The position numbers and the translations under genes were made by a program. Shown here piece by piece: positions 10,414 to 18,742 of a stretch of DNA of 64,000 nt (positions are counted from its first letter, which is position 1; each line of letters begins with the position of its first letter). Below the pieces are notes generated by a model. It was not told where the DNA came from. It saw only the letters and a program-made list of their open reading frames with translations, and searched no databases. The DNA comes from Nocardioides sp. WS12 (GTDB lineage: Bacteria > Actinomycetota > Actinomycetes > Propionibacteriales > Nocardioidaceae): the NCBI RefSeq assembly GCF_014108865.1, contig NZ_CP053928.1:3782001-3846000 (forward strand). Reading direction: 5' to 3'.

Positions 10414-12027
10414 TCAGCGGTCCCGGATCGAGCCCTGAACGAAGTCGTAGGCACCGGTCCAGCCGTCGGCCGACGCCGGCGACATGCCCGCACATCCGGC
10501 CCGGAGGTTCTCGCAGCGGTAGCGCGTGCCACTCGCCGTGTGGATGTCGAGTCGCGACCGGAAGTGCCAGGAGAACACGTTGCCGTCCCCGGTTGGGTCC
10601 GCGGCCCGGGCCTGCGCGTCGGACTGCCAGCGCTGCGTCAGCAGGCGCGCGTCCGCCGTCGGGTCGTCGGCAAGATACTTGTCGAACCAGGCGCTCGTGT
10701 ACCAGGCGACCAGGTCGATGCCCCTCAAACTGGCCGGGAGTCCGGCGGGCACGTCGTTGAAGTCGAAGTGGGTGCCGCCACGAATGATGATCGCGCCGGT
10801 GTCGACGCCCGCCTGGGTCCAGGCGAGCGAGGCCCGGGACTTCCCGAGCGGGTTGGGCGGCTGGAGGAACGGCAGCGGGCCGAGCAGATAGTCGCCCGTG
10901 ATGCCCAGGACCGGCTTCGTGATCCGGGGCGCCGGACCGGGCGGCGCCTCGAAGCACTCGGTGGGCAGACCTCTCACGATCCCCGCCGCACCGGCGAAGT
11001 CCGGGTTCGGCGCGGAGAAGGCGGCGAGCTCATCAGGTGCCGGCGAGACCGGGATGCAGAGGTTGTCGAGCGCGACCCCGGTCGAGACCCTTGCGTCCTT
11101 CTGCGTCAACCAGGACGTGGCCACGGCGCCGTACGAATGTCCGGTGAGTCCGATCCGCGACGTGTCCAGGAGGTTCCAGAGCGGGTTGTGGGCGGCGTTG
11201 CGCCCGGCAGCGACCCGACGAGCCTGCTTGGCGGCGTGCGACGTACCCGAGATCCGGCTCAACCGGGGGACGTACGGCTTGGCCGGGGTCGACAGGAAGA
11301 AGTCGAGGGCGTCCTGCCCGCCGTCGTAGAAGGTCAGGCCGTTGCCGCCGAGTCCGATCGGACCGTCGGAGGAGCCCTGGGGGGCGAACAGGCCGAGCAA
11401 CGGAATGCCGGCGAACGCGTCCTCCAGTTGGTCGGGCTTCGCGCCGAACTGGTCGGACATCCCTTCGCCCTGGGCGTCGAACGTCATCACCACGAAGCCG
11501 CTCCGGGCCAGGGTCTGCGCAAGGAACCAGTAGATCTCCTCGAAGCCGACGATCGACCCGTTGATCACCACCACGCCGGGTCGCTTCGCCGGGCCGGACC
11601 GGGTGGCCCACACATGGCCGGACATCGTCGCGCCGGAGCGCGAGGTGTAGAGCACCGGCTCGACCAACCCGCCCTTGGTCGTCCAGCCCTGCACGCGCGG
11701 ATCGATCGGGCACAGCACGATCGCGGTGCAAGAGTTCACGTTCGGCTGGCGCTCGGGGTCGGTCAGCATCGTGCGGAACCGGGCCAACTGGTACTGGCTG
11801 GTGCTGGCGAGAATCCCGGGCAACAGGTCGAGGTGCCGCGTCGGGTTCTGTCCCGTGACCCCGACGTTCGCGGCCTCGCAGGCCGCCCACTCCACGCTGG
11901 GGTAGCTCGCCAGGTCGCAGGCGGTCGTCGGCACTGCCTGGGCCTGCGGTGTCGGAGCAGTCGCCAGCAGCGTTGCCGCCACCGCTCCGGCCAGCAGGGC
12001 TGTGACGGTCTTCACGGGGGTGCGCAC
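10414..12027 (-). CDS. secreted alpha/beta hydrolase (about 537 aa)
   Basis: Exported hydrolase. With the GTG start at 12027 the protein begins with a signal peptide (basic VRTPVK followed by a hydrophobic run and a cleavage-like AQA). The nucleophile elbow is GHSYGA (Ser298) and the catalytic base is probably His420 in GGTHFDF. The central part, with MSGHVWATRSG and VVINGSIVGFEE, resembles dienelactone-hydrolase/PET-hydrolase-like folds. Several cysteine pairs suggest disulfides. The frame is open to 12273, but that part lacks coding character and overlaps cobT. GTG 12015 is an alternative start. Substrate unknown, probably an ester. Confidence 0.75.
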   Translation of the reverse strand: MRTPVKTVTALLAGAVAATLLATAPTPQAQAVPTTACDLASYPSVEWAACEAANVGVTGQNPTRHLDLLPGILASTSQYQLARFRTMLTDPERQPNVNSCTAIVLCPIDPRVQGWTTKGGLVEPVLYTSRSGATMSGHVWATRSGPAKRPGVVVINGSIVGFEEIYWFLAQTLARSGFVVMTFDAQGEGMSDQFGAKPDQLEDAFAGIPLLGLFAPQGSSDGPIGLGGNGLTFYDGGQDALDFFLSTPAKPYVPRLSRISGTSHAAKQARRVAAGRNAAHNPLWNLLDTSRIGLTGHSYGAVATSWLTQKDARVSTGVALDNLCIPVSPAPDELAAFSAPNPDFAGAAGIVRGLPTECFEAPPGPAPRITKPVLGITGDYLLGPLPFLQPPNPLGKSRASLAWTQAGVDTGAIIIRGGTHFDFNDVPAGLPASLRGIDLVAWYTSAWFDKYLADDPTADARLLTQRWQSDAQARAADPTGDGNVFSWHFRSRLDIHTASGTRYRCENLRAGCAGMSPASADGWTGAYDFVQGSIRDR

Positions 12028-12101
12028 GGAGGTTGAACGATCCGACCCCCACCCGGTGACGTCAGCGCTGGTACGGCGCAGTCCGGGCGCGGCAACGGCG
12101 G

Positions 12102-12107
12102 TAGCGT
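12102..12107 (+). promoter_or_regulatory. -10 element, probable leaderless start of cobT
   Basis: TAGCGT, 8 nt before the cobT ATG, with no Shine-Dalgarno sequence between. Confidence 0.45.
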
Positions 12108-12115
12108 TCGGCCCC

Positions 12116-13150
12116 ATGAACGTGATTGCTGCACCCGATTCCGCCGTACGGACCGCTGCTGCCGAGCGCCTGGCGGGGCTCGCGACGCCCGCCGGCGCCC
12201 TGGGCCGCCTCGGCGACCTCGGCGTCTGGCTGTCGGCCGCGCAGGGGGTGTGCCCGCCCGCCCCGCTCGACAACGTCCGCCTGGTGATCTTCGCCGGCGA
12301 CCACGGCGTGGCGCAGCACGGCGTGTCGGCCTATCCCCCGGCCATCACCCCGCTGATGGTGCGCACCTTCGTTCTCGGCAAGGCCGGCGTTTCGGCCCTG
12401 GCCAACGCCCACGGTGTGCAGGTCCGGGTGCTCGACATCAGCGTCGACGACGACCTCGAGGGCGTGCCCGCCGACGTCCAGTCGCACAAGATCCGCCGCA
12501 GCAGCGGCGCGATCCACGTCGAGGACGCCCTGACGGCCGAGGAGACGGAGCGCGCGATCGCGACCGGCCGCGCCGTTGCCCGCGAGGAGATCGAGGCCGG
12601 CGCCCAGCTCCTGCTGTCCGGGGACATGGGCATCGGCAACACCACGCCGGCGTCCGCGATGGTCGCCGCCGCGCTCGGCCTCCCGGCCGTGGAGGTCACC
12701 GGTCGGGGCACGGGCGTCGATGATGCCGCCCTCGTCCACAAGCAGATCGTCGTGCAGCAGGCGCTCGACCGCGCCGGCGACCGTCTCGACGACCCGATGC
12801 AGACCCTGCAGGCCGTGAGCAGCGCCGACCTGGCCGCCACGGTCGGCTACCTCCTCGAAGCCGCTGAACAGGGCGTCCCGGTGCTCCTGGACGGCCTCAT
12901 GTCGGTCGCCTGTGCCCTCACCGCGGAGCGGATCGCCGCCGGTGCCGCTGCGTGGTTCGCCGCCGGCCACCGGTCCACCGAGCCCGCCCAGACCCTCGCG
13001 CTGGAGAAACTCGGCCTCGAGCCCGTCCTGGACCTCGGCATGCGCCTGGGCGAAGGCTCCGGCGCCGTCGCCGCGGTCCCGGTCCTTCGGTCGGCCGCTG
13101 CCCTGCTCCGCGACGTCGCACTGCTCGCAGACCTTGTGCCGCCGGCGTGA
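12116..13150 (+). CDS. cobT: nicotinate-nucleotide:dimethylbenzimidazole phosphoribosyltransferase
   Basis: Makes alpha-ribazole phosphate from 5,6-dimethylbenzimidazole and nicotinate mononucleotide for the lower ligand of cobalamin. Family motifs present: FAGDHGVAQHGVSAYP near residue 60, GDMGIGNTT at 169-177 and LGEGSGA with Glu313, which matches the catalytic Glu317 of the Salmonella enzyme. The length of 344 is normal. The start at ATG 12116 gives the typical N-terminus. It is followed 7 bp later by cobS. The needed base can be supplied by BluB at 27420. Confidence 0.95.
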   Translation: MNVIAAPDSAVRTAAAERLAGLATPAGALGRLGDLGVWLSAAQGVCPPAPLDNVRLVIFAGDHGVAQHGVSAYPPAITPLMVRTFVLGKAGVSALANAHGVQVRVLDISVDDDLEGVPADVQSHKIRRSSGAIHVEDALTAEETERAIATGRAVAREEIEAGAQLLLSGDMGIGNTTPASAMVAAALGLPAVEVTGRGTGVDDAALVHKQIVVQQALDRAGDRLDDPMQTLQAVSSADLAATVGYLLEAAEQGVPVLLDGLMSVACALTAERIAAGAAAWFAAGHRSTEPAQTLALEKLGLEPVLDLGMRLGEGSGAVAAVPVLRSAAALLRDVALLADLVPPA

Positions 13151-13157
13151 ACCCGTC

Positions 13158-13928
13158 GTGAACCCAGCCCTCGTCGGCCGCAGCCTCCGGCTCGCCATCG
13201 GCACGCTGACCGCTCTACGGGTGCCTGCCGTCCTGCGAGTGACGCCGGGAGACGCGACCGGCGCGATGCTGCTGGCACCGCTGGCCGTGCTGCCGCTCGG
13301 TGTGGGTGTCGCGCTGGTCCTCTGGTGCGGCGGTCAGTTCGACCTGCCCGCCCTCGCGGTCGCCTTCACAGCGCTCGCCCTGCTGGCCGTGGGCAGCCGC
13401 GCCCTGCACCTCGACGGGTTGTCCGACGTCGCCGACGGCCTCACGTCGTCGTACGACCGGGAACGGTCGCTGGCCGTCATGAAGAGCGGTACGGCGGGCC
13501 CGGCCGGTGTCGGAGCGCTGGTGCTCGTCCTCGGCGCGCAGGCCGCCGGGCTGGCCTGGTTCGTGGGCGGGGACGACGGCGTGCGCTCCGCCGTGATCGC
13601 GGGCGCGGCCGTGTGCGCCTCCCGCGCAGCGCTCTGGATCACCTGCTCCACCCTCGCGCCGCCGGCAAGGGAGGACGGCCTGGGCGTCACGTTCACTCGC
13701 CGGATCCCGGTCGCGGTCACCGTGGTCGGCTGGATCGCTCTCGCAGCGCTGGCCGCCCTCGTCGACCCGGTCCGCGGACCGGTGACCGTTGCGGTCGCTG
13801 CCGTCGTGGTCGTCGCGCTCGTCGCCCACACGATCAGGCGGTTCGGTGGTGTCACCGGCGACGTGTTCGGTGCCGGGATCGAACTCGCGCTCGCCGTGCT
13901 GCTGGTCGGACTGGCGTCCGGCCTCTAG
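13158..13928 (+). CDS. cobS: adenosylcobinamide-GDP ribazoletransferase (cobalamin synthase)
   Basis: Polytopic membrane enzyme joining adenosylcobinamide-GDP and alpha-ribazole (phosphate), the last step of nucleotide-loop assembly. Signature motifs are DGLSDVADGL (about residues 85-94) and GGVTGDVFGA near the C-terminus. Six or so hydrophobic segments are visible. GTG 13158 starts 7 bp after cobT, giving a two-gene operon. The stop shares the four bases CTAG with the stop of the convergent cobU. Confidence 0.95.
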   Translation: MNPALVGRSLRLAIGTLTALRVPAVLRVTPGDATGAMLLAPLAVLPLGVGVALVLWCGGQFDLPALAVAFTALALLAVGSRALHLDGLSDVADGLTSSYDRERSLAVMKSGTAGPAGVGALVLVLGAQAAGLAWFVGGDDGVRSAVIAGAAVCASRAALWITCSTLAPPAREDGLGVTFTRRIPVAVTVVGWIALAALAALVDPVRGPVTVAVAAVVVVALVAHTIRRFGGVTGDVFGAGIELALAVLLVGLASGL

Positions 13929-14446
13929 AGCTTCAGCACCCGGCCCGAGATGACCAGGTGCACCTCGTCGCAGGCCGCCGCGACGCCCTGGTTCACGATG
14001 CCGAGAAGGTCGCGGAACAAGCGCCCCGACCGGTGAGCCGGTACGACGCCAAGGCCCACCTCGTTCGTCACCAGGACCACGTCCACCGAGACCTCGGCGA
14101 GCGCGGCGGCGAGTTCGCTGACCCGTTCACCGACGACCAGTTCGGCGTCCCCGATCGGTCGCTCCCACAGGTCCGCCTTGTCGGCGATCGTCGTCAGCCA
14201 GGTGCCGAGGCAGTCCACGAGCACCGGCGTCGTCGCGGCACGTAGCACACCGGCGACGTCGTTGGTCTCCTCGGTGGTCCACGAATCGGGGCGCCGGACC
14301 CGGTGGGCCGTGATCCGCTGGACCCAGTCGGCGTCGTCGTACACGGGACCGGCGGCGACGTAGGTGACCGACGGTGCGGACGCCACGAGGTGCTCGGCGT
14401 GCACCGACTTGCCGGAGCGGACTCCCCCGGTGACCAGTACCTTCAC
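13925..14446 (-). CDS. cobU: adenosylcobinamide kinase / adenosylcobinamide-phosphate guanylyltransferase
   Basis: Bifunctional enzyme that phosphorylates adenosylcobinamide and transfers GMP to it. The P-loop GGVRSGKS lies at residues 7-14 and VTNEVGLGVVP is the second family signature. I chose GTG 14446 because it puts the P-loop at the usual position, although the frame stays open further upstream. The length of 173 is typical. It lies 10 bp downstream of the RNB ribonuclease gene and is probably cotranscribed with it. Convergent with cobS. Confidence 0.95.
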   Translation of the reverse strand: MKVLVTGGVRSGKSVHAEHLVASAPSVTYVAAGPVYDDADWVQRITAHRVRRPDSWTTEETNDVAGVLRAATTPVLVDCLGTWLTTIADKADLWERPIGDAELVVGERVSELAAALAEVSVDVVLVTNEVGLGVVPAHRSGRLFRDLLGIVNQGVAAACDEVHLVISGRVLKL

Positions 14447-14456
14447 GTGCGCCTCC

Positions 14457-15905
14457 TCAGCCGACAGTGAACGCGACCTTACGGGCCGCGAGGTCTGCGG
14501 TGGCAAGAGTGGCCTCGACCTCCTCGCCGAGCGGCAGTGGCTGCGGCGACGTCACCGGCGCCTCGACGCCGACCTCGGCGAGCATCACGACCCCCGACTT
14601 CGGGTCGTCGTCGCGCAGGCTGGTGATCACGCCTGCGAACTTCTCGCCGACACGGTCGGACAGCACAGCGGCTTCGAGCAGGTCGAGCACCGAGCGTTCG
14701 TAGGAGCCGGCGCGACGGGCGGAGGCCTGGAGCGTCTTCGGCAGATCTGGCAGCGCGGCGGTGACCCATTCCGGGACCGGCCGTCCGGCGCAAATCGCGA
14801 CACAGACCTCGCCGGTGTAGCGGTCGCCGAGGCGGCGCAACGGAGCCGTGACGTGGGCGTACTCGGCGGCAATCGCGGAGTGCAACGTCAGTTCGGGCAG
14901 GTCGCCGTTGAACGCGGCATACCCGCTGCCGCGCAGCAACCGGGTGCACGCCACGACCATCGCCTGGTGCTCGGACTTCGCCGGGTCGAGGGAGCGGATG
15001 AACGCGGAATAGTCCGTCGCCTTGGGCCAGTCGATCTTCAGGGCGTGCGCGACGCGCCGCAGTCGGGCGACGTCGCGCGGGTCGGCTGGCGGCAGGGTGC
15101 GCAGCATCCCGACCTTGGCGCCCACCATCAGCGACGCGGCCGAAATGCCCGTCAGCAGGGAGATCTGGGCGTTCCACTCCTCCACCGGCAACTGCTTGCG
15201 GAAGGCGAGTTCGAAGCCGTCAGCGGTCTCCTCGATCTCCTGCTCGGGCAACGGCAGCGAGATGCCGCCGCGCGCGAGTTCCTGCTGCTGGCGCAGCAGG
15301 CCGACCTCCTTGAGCAGGACGAGGACCTCACCAGCCGTTCCGTCATCGAGCGCCGCCTGGGCCTCGACGTACGACAGTCGCGAAGTCGAACGCACCAGCG
15401 CCCGCTCGACGTGAACCTTGGTCGGGGTGCCGGCGGCGTCGACGTCGATCGTCCACAGCAACGCGGGCGCGGTCTGGTCGGGCAGCAACGACGCCGCCCC
15501 CTCCGAGAGTGCCGGCGGGTGCAGCGGGATGCGGGTACCGGCGCCGTACAGCGTCTCGCCGCGGCGATGGGCCTCCAGGTCGATCGGGTCACCGGGCTTC
15601 ACGAACGCAGCCACGTCGGCGATCGCGTAGTGCACGACGAAACCACTGGACTCGTTTCCTTGGCCGGCGCGTTCGATGTGCAGCGCCTGGTCGAGATCCA
15701 TCGAGCCGGCGGGGTCGATCGTGATGAAAGGCAGGTCCGTCCGGTCCAGTTCCGGGAGTACGACGTCCGCCGCTGCCCGTTCGGCAGCGCTGGTCACGTC
15801 GGCGGGGAACTCCCCCGGCAACTCCAGTTCCTTGGCGATCTCCTCGAGCCCCTGCGTCAGCGCAGGAGAGCTCGCCTTGACCCGGACCACGACGTTGCTC
15901 GGCAT
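14457..15905 (-). CDS. RNB-domain ribonuclease (RNase II/R-like, 482 aa)
   Basis: 3'-5' exoribonuclease-type protein. The catalytic RNB signature DLPFITIDPAGSMDLDQALH lies near residues 57-76, with the acidic residues for two metal ions. It lacks the cold-shock domains of full RNase R, as is usual for the short actinobacterial version. ATG 15905 is preceded by TAGTCT 7 nt upstream and probably gives a leaderless mRNA. Cotranscription with cobU is a positional inference; the function is unrelated. Confidence 0.88.
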   Translation of the reverse strand: MPSNVVVRVKASSPALTQGLEEIAKELELPGEFPADVTSAAERAAADVVLPELDRTDLPFITIDPAGSMDLDQALHIERAGQGNESSGFVVHYAIADVAAFVKPGDPIDLEAHRRGETLYGAGTRIPLHPPALSEGAASLLPDQTAPALLWTIDVDAAGTPTKVHVERALVRSTSRLSYVEAQAALDDGTAGEVLVLLKEVGLLRQQQELARGGISLPLPEQEIEETADGFELAFRKQLPVEEWNAQISLLTGISAASLMVGAKVGMLRTLPPADPRDVARLRRVAHALKIDWPKATDYSAFIRSLDPAKSEHQAMVVACTRLLRGSGYAAFNGDLPELTLHSAIAAEYAHVTAPLRRLGDRYTGEVCVAICAGRPVPEWVTAALPDLPKTLQASARRAGSYERSVLDLLEAAVLSDRVGEKFAGVITSLRDDDPKSGVVMLAEVGVEAPVTSPQPLPLGEEVEATLATADLAARKVAFTVG

Positions 15906-15912
15906 GCGGCCG

Positions 15913-15918
15913 AGACTA
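15913..15918 (-). promoter_or_regulatory. -10 element of the RNB gene, leaderless
   Basis: TAGTCT on the minus strand, 7 nt upstream of ATG 15905. It is divergent from the yaaA promoter 20 bp away. Confidence 0.5.
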
Positions 15919-15937
15919 GAACACGGGGCGAGGGCCC

Positions 15938-15943
15938 TATCCT
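15938..15943 (+). promoter_or_regulatory. -10 element of yaaA, leaderless
   Basis: TATCCT, 6 nt before the GTG start of yaaA, with no ribosome site. Confidence 0.5.
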
Positions 15944-15949
15944 TTCCCG

Positions 15950-16729
15950 GTGCTGATCCTGCTGCCGCCGAGTGAGGGCAAGTCCGTTCCGACCCGGGGC
16001 AAGGCGCTCGACCTCGCGTCGCTCTCCTCGCCCGAATTGACCGCCGCACGCAGCGAGGTGCTCGACGCACTCGTCGCACTGTGCCGGGACGACGCGGACA
16101 AGGCGGCCGCGGTGCTCGGCCTCTCACCGGGGCAACTGGACCTGATCGACCGCAACGCCGACCTGGTGGACGCGCCGACGGCCCGCGCGGACCGGATCTA
16201 CACCGGCGTCCTCTACGACGCCCTCGACCTCGAGACCCTGTCCGCTGCTGCGAAGCGGCGTGCGACCAGCCGCGTGGCTGTGGCGTCCAGCCTCTTCGGG
16301 ATGGTTCGGCTCGGCGACCGCATTCCGTCGTACCGCCTCTCGGGCGATGCCTCGCTCCCGCTGGTCGGGCCGGTCGCCGCGATCTGGCGCGAAGCGCTGC
16401 CGCCGGTGATGACCGCAGCGCTGGGCCGCGGGCTGCTGGTCGACCTGCGCTCGGGGATGTACGCGAACTTCTGGCGTCCCGCGCCCGAGCTCGCTCGCCG
16501 GGTCGCGACCGTGCGCGTCCTGCACGAGCACAACGGCACCCGCAAGGTCGTCAGCCACTTCAACAAGGCCACCAAGGGGCGGATCGTCCGCGAACTGCTC
16601 GAGGACGGCGCCGACCCGCGCACCCCTGCGGCCCTCGCCGCGACGCTGGAGCGCCTCGGCTGGACTGTCGAGATCGGTGCGCCCGGGAAGACGGGCACGC
16701 AGCTCGACGTGGTCGTCAGCGAGCTGTAG
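15950..16729 (+). CDS. yaaA: YaaA-family peroxide stress / DNA-binding protein (259 aa)
   Basis: DUF328/YaaA family. The N-terminal LLPPSEGKS (residues 3-11) is the family hallmark, and YTGVLYDAL and HEHNGTRKVVSHFNKATKG are also conserved. In E. coli YaaA lowers free intracellular iron during peroxide stress. Whether the actinobacterial form does the same is unknown. GTG 15950 directly follows a -10 element, so translation is probably leaderless. The gene converges with the RNase H-CobC gene, with 15 bp between stops. Confidence 0.9.
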   Translation: MLILLPPSEGKSVPTRGKALDLASLSSPELTAARSEVLDALVALCRDDADKAAAVLGLSPGQLDLIDRNADLVDAPTARADRIYTGVLYDALDLETLSAAAKRRATSRVAVASSLFGMVRLGDRIPSYRLSGDASLPLVGPVAAIWREALPPVMTAALGRGLLVDLRSGMYANFWRPAPELARRVATVRVLHEHNGTRKVVSHFNKATKGRIVRELLEDGADPRTPAALAATLERLGWTVEIGAPGKTGTQLDVVVSEL

Positions 16730-16744
16730 CCGTCACTCCCAGGA

Positions 16745-17980
16745 CTACCAGCGGCCGGTGTCGAGCAACGTCCGCCGGCCAGCAGGCAGCGCGTTGAAGA
16801 ACCGCATCGAGCCCTTCTGCTCCCCCGTGGCCAGATCCTCGTAGAACGAGAGCACCGACACCGCTGCGGGCGAGAGCTCCATGCGGAACAGCGACTCCAG
16901 CGGGGCATCGACGGCGTGCGCGACGAGCGTCTTGATGGGCGTCACGTGGCTGACCACGACGACCGTCTTGCCGGCGTGCTTCTTGAGCAGGCGCGCGAGG
17001 GCTTCCAGGACGCGGGCCTGCACCGTCAGGAACGACTCCCCGCCCGGCGGCGAGGCGGCCATGTCGGCGAACCATGCCTCCAGCCCGGCCTTGTCCTTCT
17101 CGCCGACCTCGGTGAAGGTCATCCCGTCCCAGTCACCGAACTCCATCTCGGCGAAACCGGGCTCCTCCTCGACCGGGAGGCCCAGCTTCGCGGCGATGAT
17201 CTCGGCGGACTCGCGGGTACGACGAACGGGCGAGGAGACGACGACGCTGATGTGGTCGCGCAGCTCGGTGAGCCACTCGGCTGCTTCGGTGATCTGCGCG
17301 CGGCCCTCCGCGGAGAGGGCGGGGTTGTCGCCACCGAGTCCGCCGGAGAACTTGCGGCCGGTCGTATGTGGCGTGACGCCGTGGCGGACCAGGACGAGGG
17401 TCGTCGGCGATCCCATTCCGGGCGGGGCGACCGGGGTGGCGGCAGGCGATTCGAGTTCCTCGACCAGCGACTCGGGCTCGTCGGCGATTCCGTCGCCAGC
17501 ACCGTCGCCAGCACTGTCAGCAACCCGAACCACAGCCGGTTCGATGGCCGCCGTGACACCCGACCGCACACCGTCGAGCGCCTCGTTGGCGAGCCGGTCC
17601 GCGTGACCGTTCTGCTCCCGCGGGACCCACGTGTAGACGGTCCCGGCCGGGGCGAGCGCCAGCGCCTCGTCGGCGAGCACCCGCATGTCGGGGTGCTTGA
17701 TCTTCCAGCGGCCGGCCATCTGCTCGACGACGAGCTTCGAGTCCATCCTGACCTCGACCTTCGCGTCCGGAGTGAACTCCGCAGCGAGCCTGAGGCCCGC
17801 GATCAGGCCGGAGTACTCCGCAACGTTGTTGGTCGCGAACCCGATCGTCGTACCGTCTTCGGCCAGGACCTCGCCGGTCACGGCGTCCTTGAGAACGGCG
17901 CCGTACGCCGCCGACCCGGGGTTGCCCCGGGAGCCGCCGTCGGCCTCGATGAGGACAGTACGACGACCCGCTCCGGTCAC
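16745..17980 (-). CDS. bifunctional RNase H / alpha-ribazole phosphatase-like (CobC) fusion (411 aa)
   Basis: N-terminal RNase HI domain (about 1-150) has EADGGSRGNPG with Asp14, NNVAEYSGL and DSKLVVEQM, the acidic catalytic set. The C-terminal histidine phosphatase domain (about 190-411) has VRHGVT with catalytic His200 and VVSHVTP with His345. An acidic, Ala/Gly-rich linker joins them. This fusion is known in actinobacteria (M. tuberculosis Rv2228c), where the phosphatase can dephosphorylate alpha-ribazole phosphate. GTG 17980 overlaps the stop of the zinc-ribbon gene by 4 bp (GTGA), so it is translationally coupled. It links RNA-DNA hybrid removal to cobalamin loop assembly only by fusion; the physiological reason is unknown. 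Confidence 0.92.
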   Translation of the reverse strand: MTGAGRRTVLIEADGGSRGNPGSAAYGAVLKDAVTGEVLAEDGTTIGFATNNVAEYSGLIAGLRLAAEFTPDAKVEVRMDSKLVVEQMAGRWKIKHPDMRVLADEALALAPAGTVYTWVPREQNGHADRLANEALDGVRSGVTAAIEPAVVRVADSAGDGAGDGIADEPESLVEELESPAATPVAPPGMGSPTTLVLVRHGVTPHTTGRKFSGGLGGDNPALSAEGRAQITEAAEWLTELRDHISVVVSSPVRRTRESAEIIAAKLGLPVEEEPGFAEMEFGDWDGMTFTEVGEKDKAGLEAWFADMAASPPGGESFLTVQARVLEALARLLKKHAGKTVVVVSHVTPIKTLVAHAVDAPLESLFRMELSPAAVSVLSFYEDLATGEQKGSMRFFNALPAGRRTLLDTGRW

Positions 17981-18723
17981 GAGAGACCGCTCTCCGACGT
18001 CCGCACCAGGATCCGCTGGCACTCCTGGCACCGCACGACGGTGTCGACGGGGGCGCCCCGGATGACCTGGAGCTCGGCGGCGTCGAGGCGGATCTGGCAA
18101 CCGCCACAGGCGCGCTGGCGCAGTTCGGAGGCGCCGACGCCGCCCTGGTTGGCGCGCAGCTTCTCGTAGAGCGCGAGCAGGTCGGCCGGGATCTCGGCAA
18201 CGATGCCGGCGCGAGGGGCGCCCACCGTCGCGGCCTCGGCGTCGAGCTCGGCGCCGCGGGCGTCGCGGGTTGCGGTCAGTTCGCCGAGCCGGGCGTCGAT
18301 GGTCTCGATCGCGCCGGTGAGCTCGGCCAGCGCGGACTGCGCCTCCTCGAGTTGCTCCATGACTTCGAGCTCCTCGTCCTCCAGCACCGTGATCCGGCGC
18401 TCGAGGGTGTCGAGCTCGTGCTGCATCCGCTCGAGGTCCTTGGGGTTGGCGATCGCACCGGAGTCCATCCGGTCGCGGTCGCGCTTGCGGCGCACCTTGA
18501 CGGTCTCGACGTCGGCGTCAGCCTTGGCCTGCGCCACGGAGAGGTCGTCGACAACGATCCGCTGGTCACGCATCCGGCCGTCGACATCGGAACGCTTGCC
18601 GAGCAGTTCGGCGATCTCCGCACCTTCGGCAGGATGGGTGCGCTGGTGGCGGAGTTGATCGATCTGGGCGTCCAGCGCCTGCAGGTCGAGCAGGCGCAAT
18701 TGGGCGGCGGGGTCGGCCTTCAT
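17977..18723 (-). CDS. coiled-coil zinc-ribbon protein (DUF164 / Rv2229c-like, 248 aa)
   Basis: Long helical heptad-rich region (about 1-170, many E, L and R) that should form a coiled-coil hairpin, then a C4 zinc ribbon with Cys206, Cys209, Cys232 and Cys235. The same architecture lies between Nif3 and RNase H-CobC in mycobacteria. Function unknown; it may bind nucleic acid or a partner via the ribbon. It starts at ATG 18723, 19 bp after the Nif3 stop, and overlaps the next gene by 4 bp. Confidence 0.9.
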   Translation of the reverse strand: MKADPAAQLRLLDLQALDAQIDQLRHQRTHPAEGAEIAELLGKRSDVDGRMRDQRIVVDDLSVAQAKADADVETVKVRRKRDRDRMDSGAIANPKDLERMQHELDTLERRITVLEDEELEVMEQLEEAQSALAELTGAIETIDARLGELTATRDARGAELDAEAATVGAPRAGIVAEIPADLLALYEKLRANQGGVGASELRQRACGGCQIRLDAAELQVIRGAPVDTVVRCQECQRILVRTSESGLS

Positions 18724-18742
18724 CGGGTGCTCATCGGTGCGC